Below are positions 35,810-44,715 of a stretch of DNA of 64,000 nt, piece by piece (positions within the stretch are counted from its first letter, which is position 1; every line of letters begins with the position of its first letter). A program made the translations under genes and the position numbers. Origin of the DNA: Candidatus Wallbacteria bacterium (lineage in GTDB: Bacteria; Muiribacteriota; UBA6191; JACPRK01); assembly GCA_016213845.1 (NCBI GenBank), contig JACQZN010000017.1:42618-106617 (forward strand), read 5' to 3'. The notes beneath the pieces are model-generated. The model saw only the letters and a list, made by a program, of their open reading frames with translations. It did not search any database and had not been told where the DNA came from.

Positions 35810-38800
35810 TCACCGCCGCCGCAGGCGTCGGCCGGTGGCGGGCGGTTCGGAGGGCGCAGCTCCGGCAGGCGGGGCGGGCGGCTCCGCGGGCTTGAGCTCG
35901 CTTGCGTGAGGAGTCGCTGGACCCGGCGGCTCGTCCGACACCGAATAGGGTTTGCCCTGCGCGTCGACGAAGAGCTTGCGCGCCTCGTCGGCCTTGAACG
36001 GCCTGGAGCCCAGCCGGCCGAAGACGGCGACCTGGTTATAGCTCTCGTCCACGGCTCGGTCGCGATCCAGTCCCTTCGAAAGCGCTAGCGCCGGCCCGTG
36101 CGTCTTGTAGGTGGCGATCACCCGCGGCGCAGGCCTCGGGCTGAATCCATAATTGCCAGGCGTCTCCTCGGGCGACGTCAGTTGAAGCACCTTCAAGCCG
36201 TTCTCTCCGTCGGCGATGTAGGCGAAGAGACTTGCGTTGGTGGAGGCCACCTTGACGTCGTGAGCATCGTTCAGCCGTCCGCCGTCGTCGAACGTCTGGT
36301 CGATGAACGGCTTCTCGGGATTCTCCACGTCGAGGATGACCAGACCCTTGGGGCCCGCCGCCACATACGCGTACGTCCGCGCCAGGTAGATAGAGCGCGC
36401 GTCCCGAAGCGGAATCGTGGCGCCCGGGACGGCCCGCGGACTGCGGGGGTCGGTGACGTCCAGCACCTGCACGCCGTGGCGGTCGCAGACGAAGGCGTAA
36501 CGGAACTGCACGGCCACGAAACGCGGCTCCCGGATCGACGGGGCACCAACCACTGCCGCCAGCTTCGGCTCGGTGGGCCGATCGAGGTCGACGATCACCA
36601 GCCCCTTCCTGGTGCTCACGTAGGCGAAGTTCCCGGCAATCGTGATGTTCTCGGCCCCGTCCAGTACGCCGTCCGGATTCCAAGTGGCTGCCCGCCTCAT
36701 GAAGTTGTTCTCCGGGTCGCCGTCATAGAGGCAGTGGGTGTCGATCACGATCAGCCCCTCGTGACGGTCGGTCACAAAGGCGTAGTCGTAGATGGGGTGG
36801 GCCTTCTGCTCTTGGTTCTCGGGACGGTCCCCGCGGCGAGTGTCGACGTAGAGCGTCGACGGCAGCGCCACAGCGGTCGCGTACTTAGAGCGAACGAAGG
36901 TCCGCTGGCCCAGCGGTGAGACGGGCGATGAGATGATCCGCTCCGAGAAGCCCTTGTTGTCGATGTTGGCGACGTCGTAGATCTCGAAGCCGCCCGGACC
37001 GCGGGCCGTGTAGAGGTACTCGCCCCGCAACTGCAGCGATCGGATCTCCTCCCCGTCGTGCTCGTAGGCTTCGTCCAGCTTCCTGCCCTCCTTGACGAAC
37101 CGGGAGAAGTTTCGGGGGTAGGCAATCGACTGCAAGTAGCTGCCGATCACGGCCTGTGGCTCGTCCCGCTCGGTGACAACGACGGCCTCGAGCCCCTCGT
37201 GCCCCTCGGCAACATACGCGTAGCGGCCCATGAAGTTCGTGAAGTTCGTGCCTTGCAAGAGCAGCTGGGCCATCCAGGCGTTGTTGTCGCCCTTCCTGGA
37301 GACGTGACAATCGGTGCACAGCTTCGTCTCGGTCGAACGGACCGTGTGAGGGACATGCGGGTTGAACGCCTGGCCGCTGTAGCCGCCGGCGCTGAACGTC
37401 TGTTGCTGACTGTAGAGCGCCTCGCGATTGGCGTTCGTGGAGCCGACGATGATCGCGGAGCTGGAGCGCACCGGTGCCACGCGATTGCCCTTGGCTGTGC
37501 CATTCACGCCCAGCATGTAAACGTCGTCGCGGAGCACCTGGGGATTGTACGTGGTGTAGTTGCGCGTGACGTCGCCCTCGTTGTGGAGCATCGGCTTGCG
37601 CACGTTCGCCTTCATTGGCAGGTGGCAGCCGAAGCAACTGGTGATCCACGCGCTGTGGCACGCGTAGCACGTCATCTTGTTGTTGGCATGGGCAAGCTGG
37701 GCCTCCGAAGCGGGGACATCTCCCCAGCTCTTGCCGTCCTTGCGCAGGGTCTTGGCAAGCCGGGAGCGTTCGCTGTAATGGGGGCTGGTCGGATCGACGG
37801 TGTCCGCGGTCTGGACCACCTCCCACTCGACGCCCTGCTTCACCATCGAGCGCTGAAGCAGCTTTCCACTCCGGAACTCGAACCGTTTCTTGCCGAACGG
37901 CGTGCGCAGCGGCGCCAGGCTGGTCCCTTCGCCTGCCATCGTCCCCGAGGTGACCAGGTTGGCCTTCCGGTCGATGGTGCCGTGGCAGTCGATGCAGTCG
38001 ATCTCGATGGCGTTGCCGATCTCCCCGTACAGCTTGCCGTTGCCGTGGCTGTCCTTCTCGAAATGGCAGTCCACACAGTGCATCCCCTTCTCCAAGTGGA
38101 TGTCCTTCAGGTGGACGGCTTTCTTGAACTTCTCCGGGTCGGCGTGGGACACCTGCTGGCCCTTGGCGTCGAGCAGGTTACCCTTGCGATCCTGCTTGTA
38201 GACGTAGCGGAAGACCCAGCCATGGCCGTGGTAGTCGGCGAACTGCGTGTGCCGCATCTTCGGGTTCAGCTCACTAACCTTCGAAAGAAACTTCTCGTCG
38301 CCCCAGAGCCCCCGCTCCGCGGCCCCCTCCGGGTTATGACGATGAACCTCGGCGACGCGCTTGGAATCGGGATCGAGCTGCTGCTTGGGGTACATCAGCG
38401 CGCCGTCGGTCTCCTGGTCCCACCAGATCGCGCCGTAGTAGCTGTTCACGAAGGCGTTGCCCTGGTGCATGTGACACACCATGCACTGGCTGCTGGGGAT
38501 GGCGCGCGTGAACTGGTGCTTGATCGGGTGGCCGGGCTCGTACTTCGGAATTGTCGGGTCGGCCTGGGCAGACTGGCCCTGGTGGCCGTGGACGGCCCAG
38601 GGACCCGAATGCTCGGGGTCGCGATCATTGGCGTACGGAACGTGGCAGGCCGCGCAGCCGCTCGATCGGTAGTCGCCGGCGTGATCGTTGGTGCCCATGA
38701 ATGACAGGCTCGGATCGAGCACTCGGGTCTTCTGCAGATTGAGAAACACCGGATCGGTTCGCAGGTTGGTCCCGACGCCCCGGACGCTCAGCTTCACTTC

Positions 38801-39580
38801 CGGACGGCCAGGCGCCTCTTCCTTGTCGGGTAGGCCGGTCTGGGAGGCGGGTCGGCCTCCACGCTCGAAGACTCGCAAGACGTTGCCAGGCTGCGTCACC
38901 TCCCATCTGGGAAGCGGATCGAGAAACGGCAAGACACCCTTTGCCAGCTCGGCAGCGGTCGGCGGCGGATTCGTCACCAGCCGCCTGGGATTGCCGTCGC
39001 GGTCGTAGCTCTCGCCAAAGCGGTAGGTCTTCGAAGGATAGGAGCCGTTGTTGTAGAGCGCCGCCCCCCAGAGCATCGCGCCATGCGTCATCATGCTCTT
39101 GGAGACGTTGGCGACCTCTTTCGCGTGGCAGGTCGCCGTGCCGCACGTCATCGGAGCGACGCGCAGGTCGGACGGGTTCACGAACTTCACGAACTCGGGG
39201 CTCTCGCGATTGAGGGCCGAGAACGAACCCTTCGGATTCGCCGCCGTCTTCCAGAGCTCCGGATGGCGGGGCTTCACGTGTGCGAGCTCTTTCACGGTCG
39301 CCGCCGCGTCACCGCCGTGACAGTCGGTGAAAACCAGCTTCACGGTCTTGGCCTCGTGCATCGGCTCCGTGTCTTTGTGACATGTGACGCAGCCGCGGCT
39401 CTTGGCCTCCATCTCGGCCCGCGTCTGCTTCATCAGATCCGGCGCGGCCGGCTGCGAGGCGACGGCCACCGCCGGCGCCTGCGTGGCGCCAACCCCGTTC
39501 AGGGAGAGGCCCAGGACCATGGCCGCTGCCAGTGTCAGGAACACGGCGCGGCGCGCGCTTCGGAGTGGCATGGTTCGCAT
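35810..39580 (-). CDS. Nine-heme cytochrome fused to an LVIVD-type beta-propeller
   Basis: A 1256-residue exported protein with a signal peptide (VFLTLAAAMVLGLSLNG). The first two thirds hold nine haem motifs: CVTCH, an atypical CX4CH (CGTATCH), CAACH, CMVCH, CVDCH, CIDCH, CYACH, CFGCH and CTDCH. A tenth site is degenerate, FTDCH (residues 84-88), where Phe replaces the first Cys. The C-terminal third has at least five LVIVD-like blades, for example FAYVSTRKGLVIVDLDRP and YAYVAAGPKGLVILDVENP, forming a probable beta-propeller. A Pro/Ala tail ends the protein. It starts 10 bp after the beta-barrel gene and is last in a three-gene operon. A role as electron carrier docked to the outer membrane is inferred. 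Confidence 0.87.
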   Translation of the reverse strand: MRTMPLRSARRAVFLTLAAAMVLGLSLNGVGATQAPAVAVASQPAAPDLMKQTRAEMEAKSRGCVTCHKDTEPMHEAKTVKLVFTDCHGGDAAATVKELAHVKPRHPELWKTAANPKGSFSALNRESPEFVKFVNPSDLRVAPMTCGTATCHAKEVANVSKSMMTHGAMLWGAALYNNGSYPSKTYRFGESYDRDGNPRRLVTNPPPTAAELAKGVLPFLDPLPRWEVTQPGNVLRVFERGGRPASQTGLPDKEEAPGRPEVKLSVRGVGTNLRTDPVFLNLQKTRVLDPSLSFMGTNDHAGDYRSSGCAACHVPYANDRDPEHSGPWAVHGHQGQSAQADPTIPKYEPGHPIKHQFTRAIPSSQCMVCHMHQGNAFVNSYYGAIWWDQETDGALMYPKQQLDPDSKRVAEVHRHNPEGAAERGLWGDEKFLSKVSELNPKMRHTQFADYHGHGWVFRYVYKQDRKGNLLDAKGQQVSHADPEKFKKAVHLKDIHLEKGMHCVDCHFEKDSHGNGKLYGEIGNAIEIDCIDCHGTIDRKANLVTSGTMAGEGTSLAPLRTPFGKKRFEFRSGKLLQRSMVKQGVEWEVVQTADTVDPTSPHYSERSRLAKTLRKDGKSWGDVPASEAQLAHANNKMTCYACHSAWITSCFGCHLPMKANVRKPMLHNEGDVTRNYTTYNPQVLRDDVYMLGVNGTAKGNRVAPVRSSSAIIVGSTNANREALYSQQQTFSAGGYSGQAFNPHVPHTVRSTETKLCTDCHVSRKGDNNAWMAQLLLQGTNFTNFMGRYAYVAEGHEGLEAVVVTERDEPQAVIGSYLQSIAYPRNFSRFVKEGRKLDEAYEHDGEEIRSLQLRGEYLYTARGPGGFEIYDVANIDNKGFSERIISSPVSPLGQRTFVRSKYATAVALPSTLYVDTRRGDRPENQEQKAHPIYDYAFVTDRHEGLIVIDTHCLYDGDPENNFMRRAATWNPDGVLDGAENITIAGNFAYVSTRKGLVIVDLDRPTEPKLAAVVGAPSIREPRFVAVQFRYAFVCDRHGVQVLDVTDPRSPRAVPGATIPLRDARSIYLARTYAYVAAGPKGLVILDVENPEKPFIDQTFDDGGRLNDAHDVKVASTNASLFAYIADGENGLKVLQLTSPEETPGNYGFSPRPAPRVIATYKTHGPALALSKGLDRDRAVDESYNQVAVFGRLGSRPFKADEARKLFVDAQGKPYSVSDEPPGPATPHASELKPAEPPAPPAGAAPSEPPATGRRLRRR

Positions 39581-39590
39581 TCCCCTCGCG

Positions 39591-41555
39591 TCAGAACGCC
39601 AGCGTCACGGCACCGAAGGCCGAGTAGAGGTTCCGATCCGACTCGAACAGGTCGACGAATCCGGCCCTCGGGATGAAGTAGCTGATGCCCCCGGTCAGGA
39701 TGATGTTCTGCGACAGCTTCGGCCGGTACTGAACGCCCAGGCTGAGATCGATACCGACGGCCTTGTGGATGGCCGCCTGGTTCAAGAGCGTTTCGAGCGA
39801 CTGAGTACGATCGAACCAGGCCTGGTTCGCGTTCGCCAGCAGCCGCACGGTCGGTGTCAGCTCGGCTTCGAGTCCGACGTTCAGCAGACGCAGGCCGGGA
39901 TTCACGAAGTTCGCCATGCCCTGGAACTTGGAGGCGCGCAGATCCGGGAAGAGGCTGTTCGGCGAAAACAGATTCACGTTCGTCAGCCGAATTCCCTGGC
40001 GGGAGAGGAAACTGAAACCGCCGCCGGCGAAATTCGAGTTGTCGAGGATTGCAGAGAACCCTTCGCCCGTGCCGTCGGACGGGTCCGGGTCGCCGCTTGC
40101 GTAGAGGTAGCTGCCCTTGATTCGGAGCCAGTCCCGATCCTGGGAAAGCTCCACCGCCGCCATCCGGGCGTCGATGTCGATGCGGCGGCCCGCCAAGGGA
40201 TTGAAAGTGTCGTGTCCCTTCGCCACATAGTAGGCGTGGCTCAGGTTGAGCTTGCCGACGTGCCCATCCCCCGTCCAGCCGACGTACCACGCCTCCAGCG
40301 GATGCCCTCCTGCGGGGTCTACCGTGCCGATGGCGGCAGGCCTCTGAAGGAATCCGTTCTCGTCGTACTTCAGCCGGCCGTCGTCGAAGTTGTAGTGCAC
40401 GCTCAGCTGCCCGGTGTATCCAGGAGTGAAAAGGTCCTGCCGGTAGAAATTCGCAACCGCCACCTTCTGGCCCCGGTCCTTGCCGGTGTTCAGCTCGCTG
40501 TTGATCTCCTTCTCCAGCATGTCGAAGTAGGCCAGGTTGTACTGGACCCGGTTCGACTCGGCCGTCCCGAAGAGACGAAGGCCGTTGTTTGTGTCGCTGA
40601 AGAGGAAGCCCCGGAAGTCACTACTGAAAGGCTGGCGTCCGGCCCGTGCCGAAACGAAGTCGAAGTTCGGGCTGACATCGGCCAACCTGAGCTCGAAGAA
40701 GGCCTCCTGGAACGCGATGTCGTCCCGGCTCCGATCCGTACCACCCCGCACGTCGGGCAGCACCAGACCCACTTCCTGCAGGCTCACCTTGTTCTCGAAG
40801 TTGAAAACCGGTGTCACCCGGAACTGCCAGTCGACTGGCTTGAAGGCAGTGTTCCCATGGAAAACGTTGATGCTGAGAATGCCCTCGGTCTTGAAGAAGC
40901 TCTGGGCCCCGTCGCCGAAGAACGGCTTGCTCTCGGGCCGGGCGCTGCTCGCGCCGCTCGGCGTGGGAAGCCGACGCTTCTCGAAAAGCGTATCGCTCAC
41001 GAGGCTGAGGTTCATGAAGGTGTTCTGCCCTGAGATCGGGTAGTCGCCCTTCAATACGTTCTGGCCGTACGGGTCGTGCCAGGCTCCACGTTCATACAGC
41101 TCATAGTCCGGGAAACCGATTCGCCATCGATCCTCCACCGGCAGAAAGTCCGTGCTCGGCGGCTGGCCACTTCGCCGCACGCTCGAGCGACCCGCTGATC
41201 CCAGCGGCCGCATCGGCGGGGGCAAGGGCACCGGCAGCATCGGATCGACCATCCCCGTCGACGGCTCGACGGCGGCCACCGATGCGGGCTCGGTCGACCC
41301 GGTCGTGATCGGCGCCGCCGGTGCGCCCGGCTGTAGAACCTCGATGACGACGTTGTTGGCCGTCTCGGTGGCGAGCGGCGTCCCCGTCGCAGACGAGGTC
41401 ACCGGCACCGCCGCCACGCTCGCCGGGGCGACCACGGGGGCGGCCTCGACTGCCGCCGCAGGCCGGCGCTTCACCCGCTGCGCATTCGCTGCGGGCGCGG
41501 CCACAGTCAGGCCCAACGCCACAATCACCAGTAGGGCTCTGCCCCCGGCTCTCAT
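39591..41555 (-). CDS. Outer-membrane beta-barrel protein
   Basis: A 654-residue protein with a signal peptide (ALLVIVALGLTVAAPAANA), an Ala/Pro/Val-rich spacer to about residue 125, and then roughly 520 residues of alternating amphipathic beta strands. It ends in FGAVTLAF, the terminal Phe expected for BAM-inserted barrels. Strand-like segments include DWQFRVTPVFNFENKVSLQ and QVAVANFYRQ-type repeats between Asp/Gly/Asn-rich turns. No CXXC typical of MtrB is present. The ATG overlaps the stop of the preceding lipoprotein (ATGA) and the cytochrome follows by 10 bp. It could be the porin sheath of a porin-cytochrome conduit; that is inference. Confidence 0.8.
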   Translation of the reverse strand: MRAGGRALLVIVALGLTVAAPAANAQRVKRRPAAAVEAAPVVAPASVAAVPVTSSATGTPLATETANNVVIEVLQPGAPAAPITTGSTEPASVAAVEPSTGMVDPMLPVPLPPPMRPLGSAGRSSVRRSGQPPSTDFLPVEDRWRIGFPDYELYERGAWHDPYGQNVLKGDYPISGQNTFMNLSLVSDTLFEKRRLPTPSGASSARPESKPFFGDGAQSFFKTEGILSINVFHGNTAFKPVDWQFRVTPVFNFENKVSLQEVGLVLPDVRGGTDRSRDDIAFQEAFFELRLADVSPNFDFVSARAGRQPFSSDFRGFLFSDTNNGLRLFGTAESNRVQYNLAYFDMLEKEINSELNTGKDRGQKVAVANFYRQDLFTPGYTGQLSVHYNFDDGRLKYDENGFLQRPAAIGTVDPAGGHPLEAWYVGWTGDGHVGKLNLSHAYYVAKGHDTFNPLAGRRIDIDARMAAVELSQDRDWLRIKGSYLYASGDPDPSDGTGEGFSAILDNSNFAGGGFSFLSRQGIRLTNVNLFSPNSLFPDLRASKFQGMANFVNPGLRLLNVGLEAELTPTVRLLANANQAWFDRTQSLETLLNQAAIHKAVGIDLSLGVQYRPKLSQNIILTGGISYFIPRAGFVDLFESDRNLYSAFGAVTLAF

Positions 41556-43150
41556 CCTGCGCCCCCCCCCGGATTCCTCGGGAACTTCACGTAGGGCAAT
41601 CGCGCGCCATTGAAGAAGAGCTGGTCCGACTTCAGTACCGAGGCCGGTGGGAAGAACCCCTCGGCGCCGGCGTCGGCAACCTGGTCGTCCTGATCGATGC
41701 CGTCCCCGCTCACTCCGATGGCTCCTACCAGCTTGCCGTTACGGTAGAGCGGTTCGCCGCCGGCAAAAACGGTGATGCCATTTCCGGAGGGTCCCAGCGC
41801 CAGACACGCCTGCAATCCGAAGAGAGGGCCGGCCGTCGTCCCGTCGATTCCCGGCGGGTAGAAGTTCTGCGACAGGAACCCGATTGCCCGTGTCGAGATC
41901 GCGATCGGTTGCGTGTTCGCAACTCCGACCAGCGCCTTGAAGCCCGCGGTCTGGGGGACCGACAGCACGGCATCGCTGGAGAAGAACGCCGCGGTGCGAG
42001 CCTTCTGAACGCTGACATCGAAGCTGAACAGGGTCGCGTCCGGTGTGCGGAAGCAGCCCAGGATGACACCCGACGGGTCGACGACGGATATGAACACCTG
42101 CGCCGTCGAGCCGATGGGCCTGCGGATCGCCGCCCGGATGGACCCGGCCTTGGCCGCTCCCTGCCCCAGAATGCGCTGAACATCGGCCACCTTCAGCCGG
42201 TCGACGTCCGCTCCGGGCGCGTCGATCGCCGGGAATCGCATTTCACCGGTAACCCCGCCCAGCGTCGTCGGGGTGTAGGCCGGCGTCACGTCGCCGATGA
42301 CCGGGAATGCAAACGTGCCGCTCAAGGGCGCCGCCGGCGCCAGATCTGGCAGGACGGCCTGCACATACGGCAGGCGGATACCGTCGACCAGCACCTGATC
42401 GGCCTGGATGAGCGGATTGGGAGCGAACCCTCGCTGGGCCGCCAGCGCCACGCGCTCATCGAGGTCGGGCCGATCGCTCGAGACGCCGACGCCTCCCACC
42501 TCGAAGCCCCCCTTGTAGAGCGGCACGCCGCCGTCGGACGCAGAGAGGCCGTTGGGCGTGATGAGCCCTGCGGGAACCGGCACCAGTGAGCTGGCCAACT
42601 GCCCGACCAGTACGTCCGAGCCGGGAAGGCTCGAGTTATTCACTCCGAAGAGGGGGCCGCCCGCAGTGTTGGAGACGCCCGGCGGAAAATGATCGAGGAT
42701 GATGAAGCGGGCCGTGCGTGTGCTGAAGGCCTCGCCCGTGCTGCTGAAGTAGGCGGCCGTGCGAGCCTTGCCGATGGCGCAGTTCACGCCGCCCGTGGCG
42801 CACGCGTCGTAGCCGGGAAACGGCAGACAACCGGTAACGGCACCCGGAAAAGCCACCTCACCTGCGAACGTCGCGGAATCCATCCGGAACACCCCCCGGA
42901 TCACGCCCTCACGGTTGGTCACGGCAATGACGGCCTTCGCCCCCAACCTCGTCGCTTCCGCAACTGCCTGGGCCACCACCTGCGCAACCTCGACGGCCGT
43001 CAGCGGGACCGCGGTCCCGGACGGCGGCGTGTACCCCCCGCCCGCCGGCCCGCCTCCGCTTCCGCCACTGCATCCCAGGCCAGCCCAGAGGCAGAGAGCC
43101 CCTAGACACAAACCCATCAGCAGAGGTCGGAACGAGACAGAGGAGTTCAT
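41552..43150 (-). CDS. Lipoprotein with two HbpS/GlcG-like domains
   Basis: A 532-residue protein with a signal and a possible lipidation cysteine (LWAGLGCSGG). Two copies of the HbpS/GlcG (DUF336) fold follow, about residues 45-260 and 310-520. Each has the sequence KARTAA(Y/F)FSS, a GGxPLY segment (GGVPLYKGG and GGEPLYRNG) and VGxxGVS(S/G)D. Members of this family bind or degrade haem (HbpS) or sense small molecules. Being first in an operon with a beta-barrel and a multiheme cytochrome, haem delivery or capture at the envelope is plausible. A predicted promoter lies 96 bp upstream. Confidence 0.85.
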   Translation of the reverse strand: MNSSVSFRPLLMGLCLGALCLWAGLGCSGGSGGGPAGGGYTPPSGTAVPLTAVEVAQVVAQAVAEATRLGAKAVIAVTNREGVIRGVFRMDSATFAGEVAFPGAVTGCLPFPGYDACATGGVNCAIGKARTAAYFSSTGEAFSTRTARFIILDHFPPGVSNTAGGPLFGVNNSSLPGSDVLVGQLASSLVPVPAGLITPNGLSASDGGVPLYKGGFEVGGVGVSSDRPDLDERVALAAQRGFAPNPLIQADQVLVDGIRLPYVQAVLPDLAPAAPLSGTFAFPVIGDVTPAYTPTTLGGVTGEMRFPAIDAPGADVDRLKVADVQRILGQGAAKAGSIRAAIRRPIGSTAQVFISVVDPSGVILGCFRTPDATLFSFDVSVQKARTAAFFSSDAVLSVPQTAGFKALVGVANTQPIAISTRAIGFLSQNFYPPGIDGTTAGPLFGLQACLALGPSGNGITVFAGGEPLYRNGKLVGAIGVSGDGIDQDDQVADAGAEGFFPPASVLKSDQLFFNGARLPYVKFPRNPGGGAG

Positions 43151-43245
43151 CGTGGCGGAATCTCACGCTGGAACCAGACCGTGTCGCGATTGGCTCCGGC
43201 CCGTCCCCCTGCGATTGGTTCTCGAGGAGGCCAAGTTGGCCGTGC

Positions 43246-43274
43246 AATCTGCCAGAATCGGGCCCCCGAGTCAA
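43246..43274 (-). promoter_or_regulatory. Predicted promoter of the HbpS-barrel-cytochrome operon
   Basis: TTGACT (43269-43274), 17 bp, CAGATT (43246-43251) preceded by TGG on the minus strand. A 6-bp inverted repeat (CGAGTC 43267-43272, GACTCG 43286-43291) overlaps the -35 and could be an operator. The leader to the ATG at 43150 is about 90 nt. Confidence 0.45.
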
Positions 43275-43309
43275 TGATTTTGTACGACTCGCCCCCCGAG
43301 CCCTCCTGG

Positions 43310-43951
43310 CTACTTGTCTGCAGCGAAAGTGATCTCGACGATTTCTGTCCGCCAGGACAGCTGGGCCATCTCGTCAGCAGGTAGCCGGACCGCGCCTTGC
43401 GTGCGGAACGGCACCGTCTTGCCCGGCGGCACCAGGCGCACCACCCCGGACGCAGGCCCCTTGCGCGCGCCGTCGGGGCCGCGGAACCAGGTCCGCAGCT
43501 CCGCTTCAAGGATGGTCCGAGGGCTCGAATTCACGAGCTCGCCTCGCGCCTCGGCCGAGTCCACGGTCGGGAGAAGCTGGGTCTCCCGCAGCTGCACCAT
43601 TTTGCTCAACTCAGGCGATGCACCTGCGGCTCCGAACGTGCTCTGACCATCGGCGTCGATCCATGGATTCCCGCCGCCGACGCGCTCCCCCACGCGCGAC
43701 ACGACGCTGCTCAGGACCAGGAGGAACAGGAACACGGAGGCCGCCCCCGCGATCTTGCGCCAGTCGAGCGGGTGCACCAGCTCCCGGTCCGCCTCCGCGC
43801 GACGGGCCTTCTGCGCCGCCAGCTCCACCGCCGCCCGCCGCATGGCGATGGTCTCGGCCTTCATCATCACGCCCAGGAACGTCTTCCCACAGCATGGGCA
43901 GAGCTGAGCCTCCTCGGGAAGCTCGGTACCGCATTGCGGGCAGGACATCAT
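43310..43951 (-). CDS. Zinc-ribbon single-span membrane protein
   Basis: A 213-residue protein; I start at the ATG at 43951, preceded by GGATGG, rather than the longer upstream reading that overlaps nth. It begins with a zinc ribbon (CPQCGTELPEEAQLCPCCGK), then a charged helix, a membrane helix (about 68-85, GAASVFLFLLVLSSVV) and a periplasmic beta-rich domain containing LVNSSPRTILEAELRTWF and VRLVPPGKTVPFRT. The last resembles domains that describe secondary surface or FxLYD-like modules. Function unknown. It ends upstream of the cytochrome operon promoter. Confidence 0.7.
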   Translation of the reverse strand: MMSCPQCGTELPEEAQLCPCCGKTFLGVMMKAETIAMRRAAVELAAQKARRAEADRELVHPLDWRKIAGAASVFLFLLVLSSVVSRVGERVGGGNPWIDADGQSTFGAAGASPELSKMVQLRETQLLPTVDSAEARGELVNSSPRTILEAELRTWFRGPDGARKGPASGVVRLVPPGKTVPFRTQGAVRLPADEMAQLSWRTEIVEITFAADK

Positions 43952-44005
43952 CGACGGCCATCCTACCAGCAGACGGCAGACGCGGGAGCCGCCAGGGACT
44001 TCCGT

Positions 44006-44013
44006 GGTAGGCT
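44006..44013 (+). promoter_or_regulatory. Possible extended -10 before nth
   Basis: GG-TAGGCT preceded by T, giving TGG-TAGGCT (TAGGCT at 44008-44013), 18 bp before the nth ATG. No -35 and no Shine-Dalgarno sequence. Weak. Confidence 0.2.
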
Positions 44014-44031
44014 GGCGCCCGCCGCAAAGCC

Positions 44032-44700
44032 ATGATGCCGAAGAAACCTGCGAACCCGACCGCCAAGCTTTCGGTAGCGGCGCGGGCTGTCGAAGCCAAC
44101 CGCCGGCTGGCCGCGACCTATCCGGAGGCGCGCTGCGCACTCGATCACCAGAGCCCGCTCGAGCTGCTGGTGGCCACGATTCTCTCCGCACAGTGCACCG
44201 ATGCGCGCGTCAACATCGTCACCCGGGAGCTGTTCCGGCGCTACAGGACCGCGGCCGAGTATGCGGCCTCCGATCCGGCCGAGCTCGAAGAGCTGGTGCG
44301 CTCCACGGGGTTCTATCGCAACAAGGCCAAGCACATCCGCGAGGCCTGCTCGCTGCTGGTTCGCGACTTCGGCGGCGAGCTGCCGCGCACGATGGAGGAG
44401 CTGCTGACGCTTCCGGGTGTGGCGCGCAAGACCGCCAACGTCGTGCTCGGGACCGCCTTCGGAATTGCCAGCGGCGTGGTCGTCGACACACACGTCGGCC
44501 GCATTACCGGATTGCTGGGACTGACCCGCCAGACCGATCCCGTCAAGATCGAGGCCGGCCTCGAGCGGCTGCTTCCGCGGGACCAGTGGATTCCCTTCAG
44601 CCATCGCGTCATCTTGCACGGCCGGGCCGTCTGCATCGCTCGCCGCCCGGCCTGCGCTCGCTGCGTCCTGGCCGACATCTGCCCCTCGCGCCAGGATTGA
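44032..44700 (+). CDS. nth: Endonuclease III
   Basis: A base-excision-repair glycosylase/AP lyase that removes oxidised pyrimidines. The 222-residue protein has the substrate-pocket motif LSAQCTDARVN, the helix-hairpin-helix LPGVARKTANVVLG with catalytic Lys, and the catalytic Asp in VVDTHVGR. The C-terminal [4Fe-4S] loop CIARRPACARCVLADIC (CX6CX2CX5C) is intact. The ATG at 44032 is followed by a second ATG at 44035; either may serve. It is divergent from the zinc-ribbon gene and convergent with the pseudopilin operon. Confidence 0.96.
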   Translation: MMPKKPANPTAKLSVAARAVEANRRLAATYPEARCALDHQSPLELLVATILSAQCTDARVNIVTRELFRRYRTAAEYAASDPAELEELVRSTGFYRNKAKHIREACSLLVRDFGGELPRTMEELLTLPGVARKTANVVLGTAFGIASGVVVDTHVGRITGLLGLTRQTDPVKIEAGLERLLPRDQWIPFSHRVILHGRAVCIARRPACARCVLADICPSRQD

Positions 44701-44715
44701 CCGCCTCCGCAGCGC

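Noticed and set aside
37058..38704. Plus-strand open frame of 548 codons
   Set aside because: Antisense to the nine-heme cytochrome; no motif.
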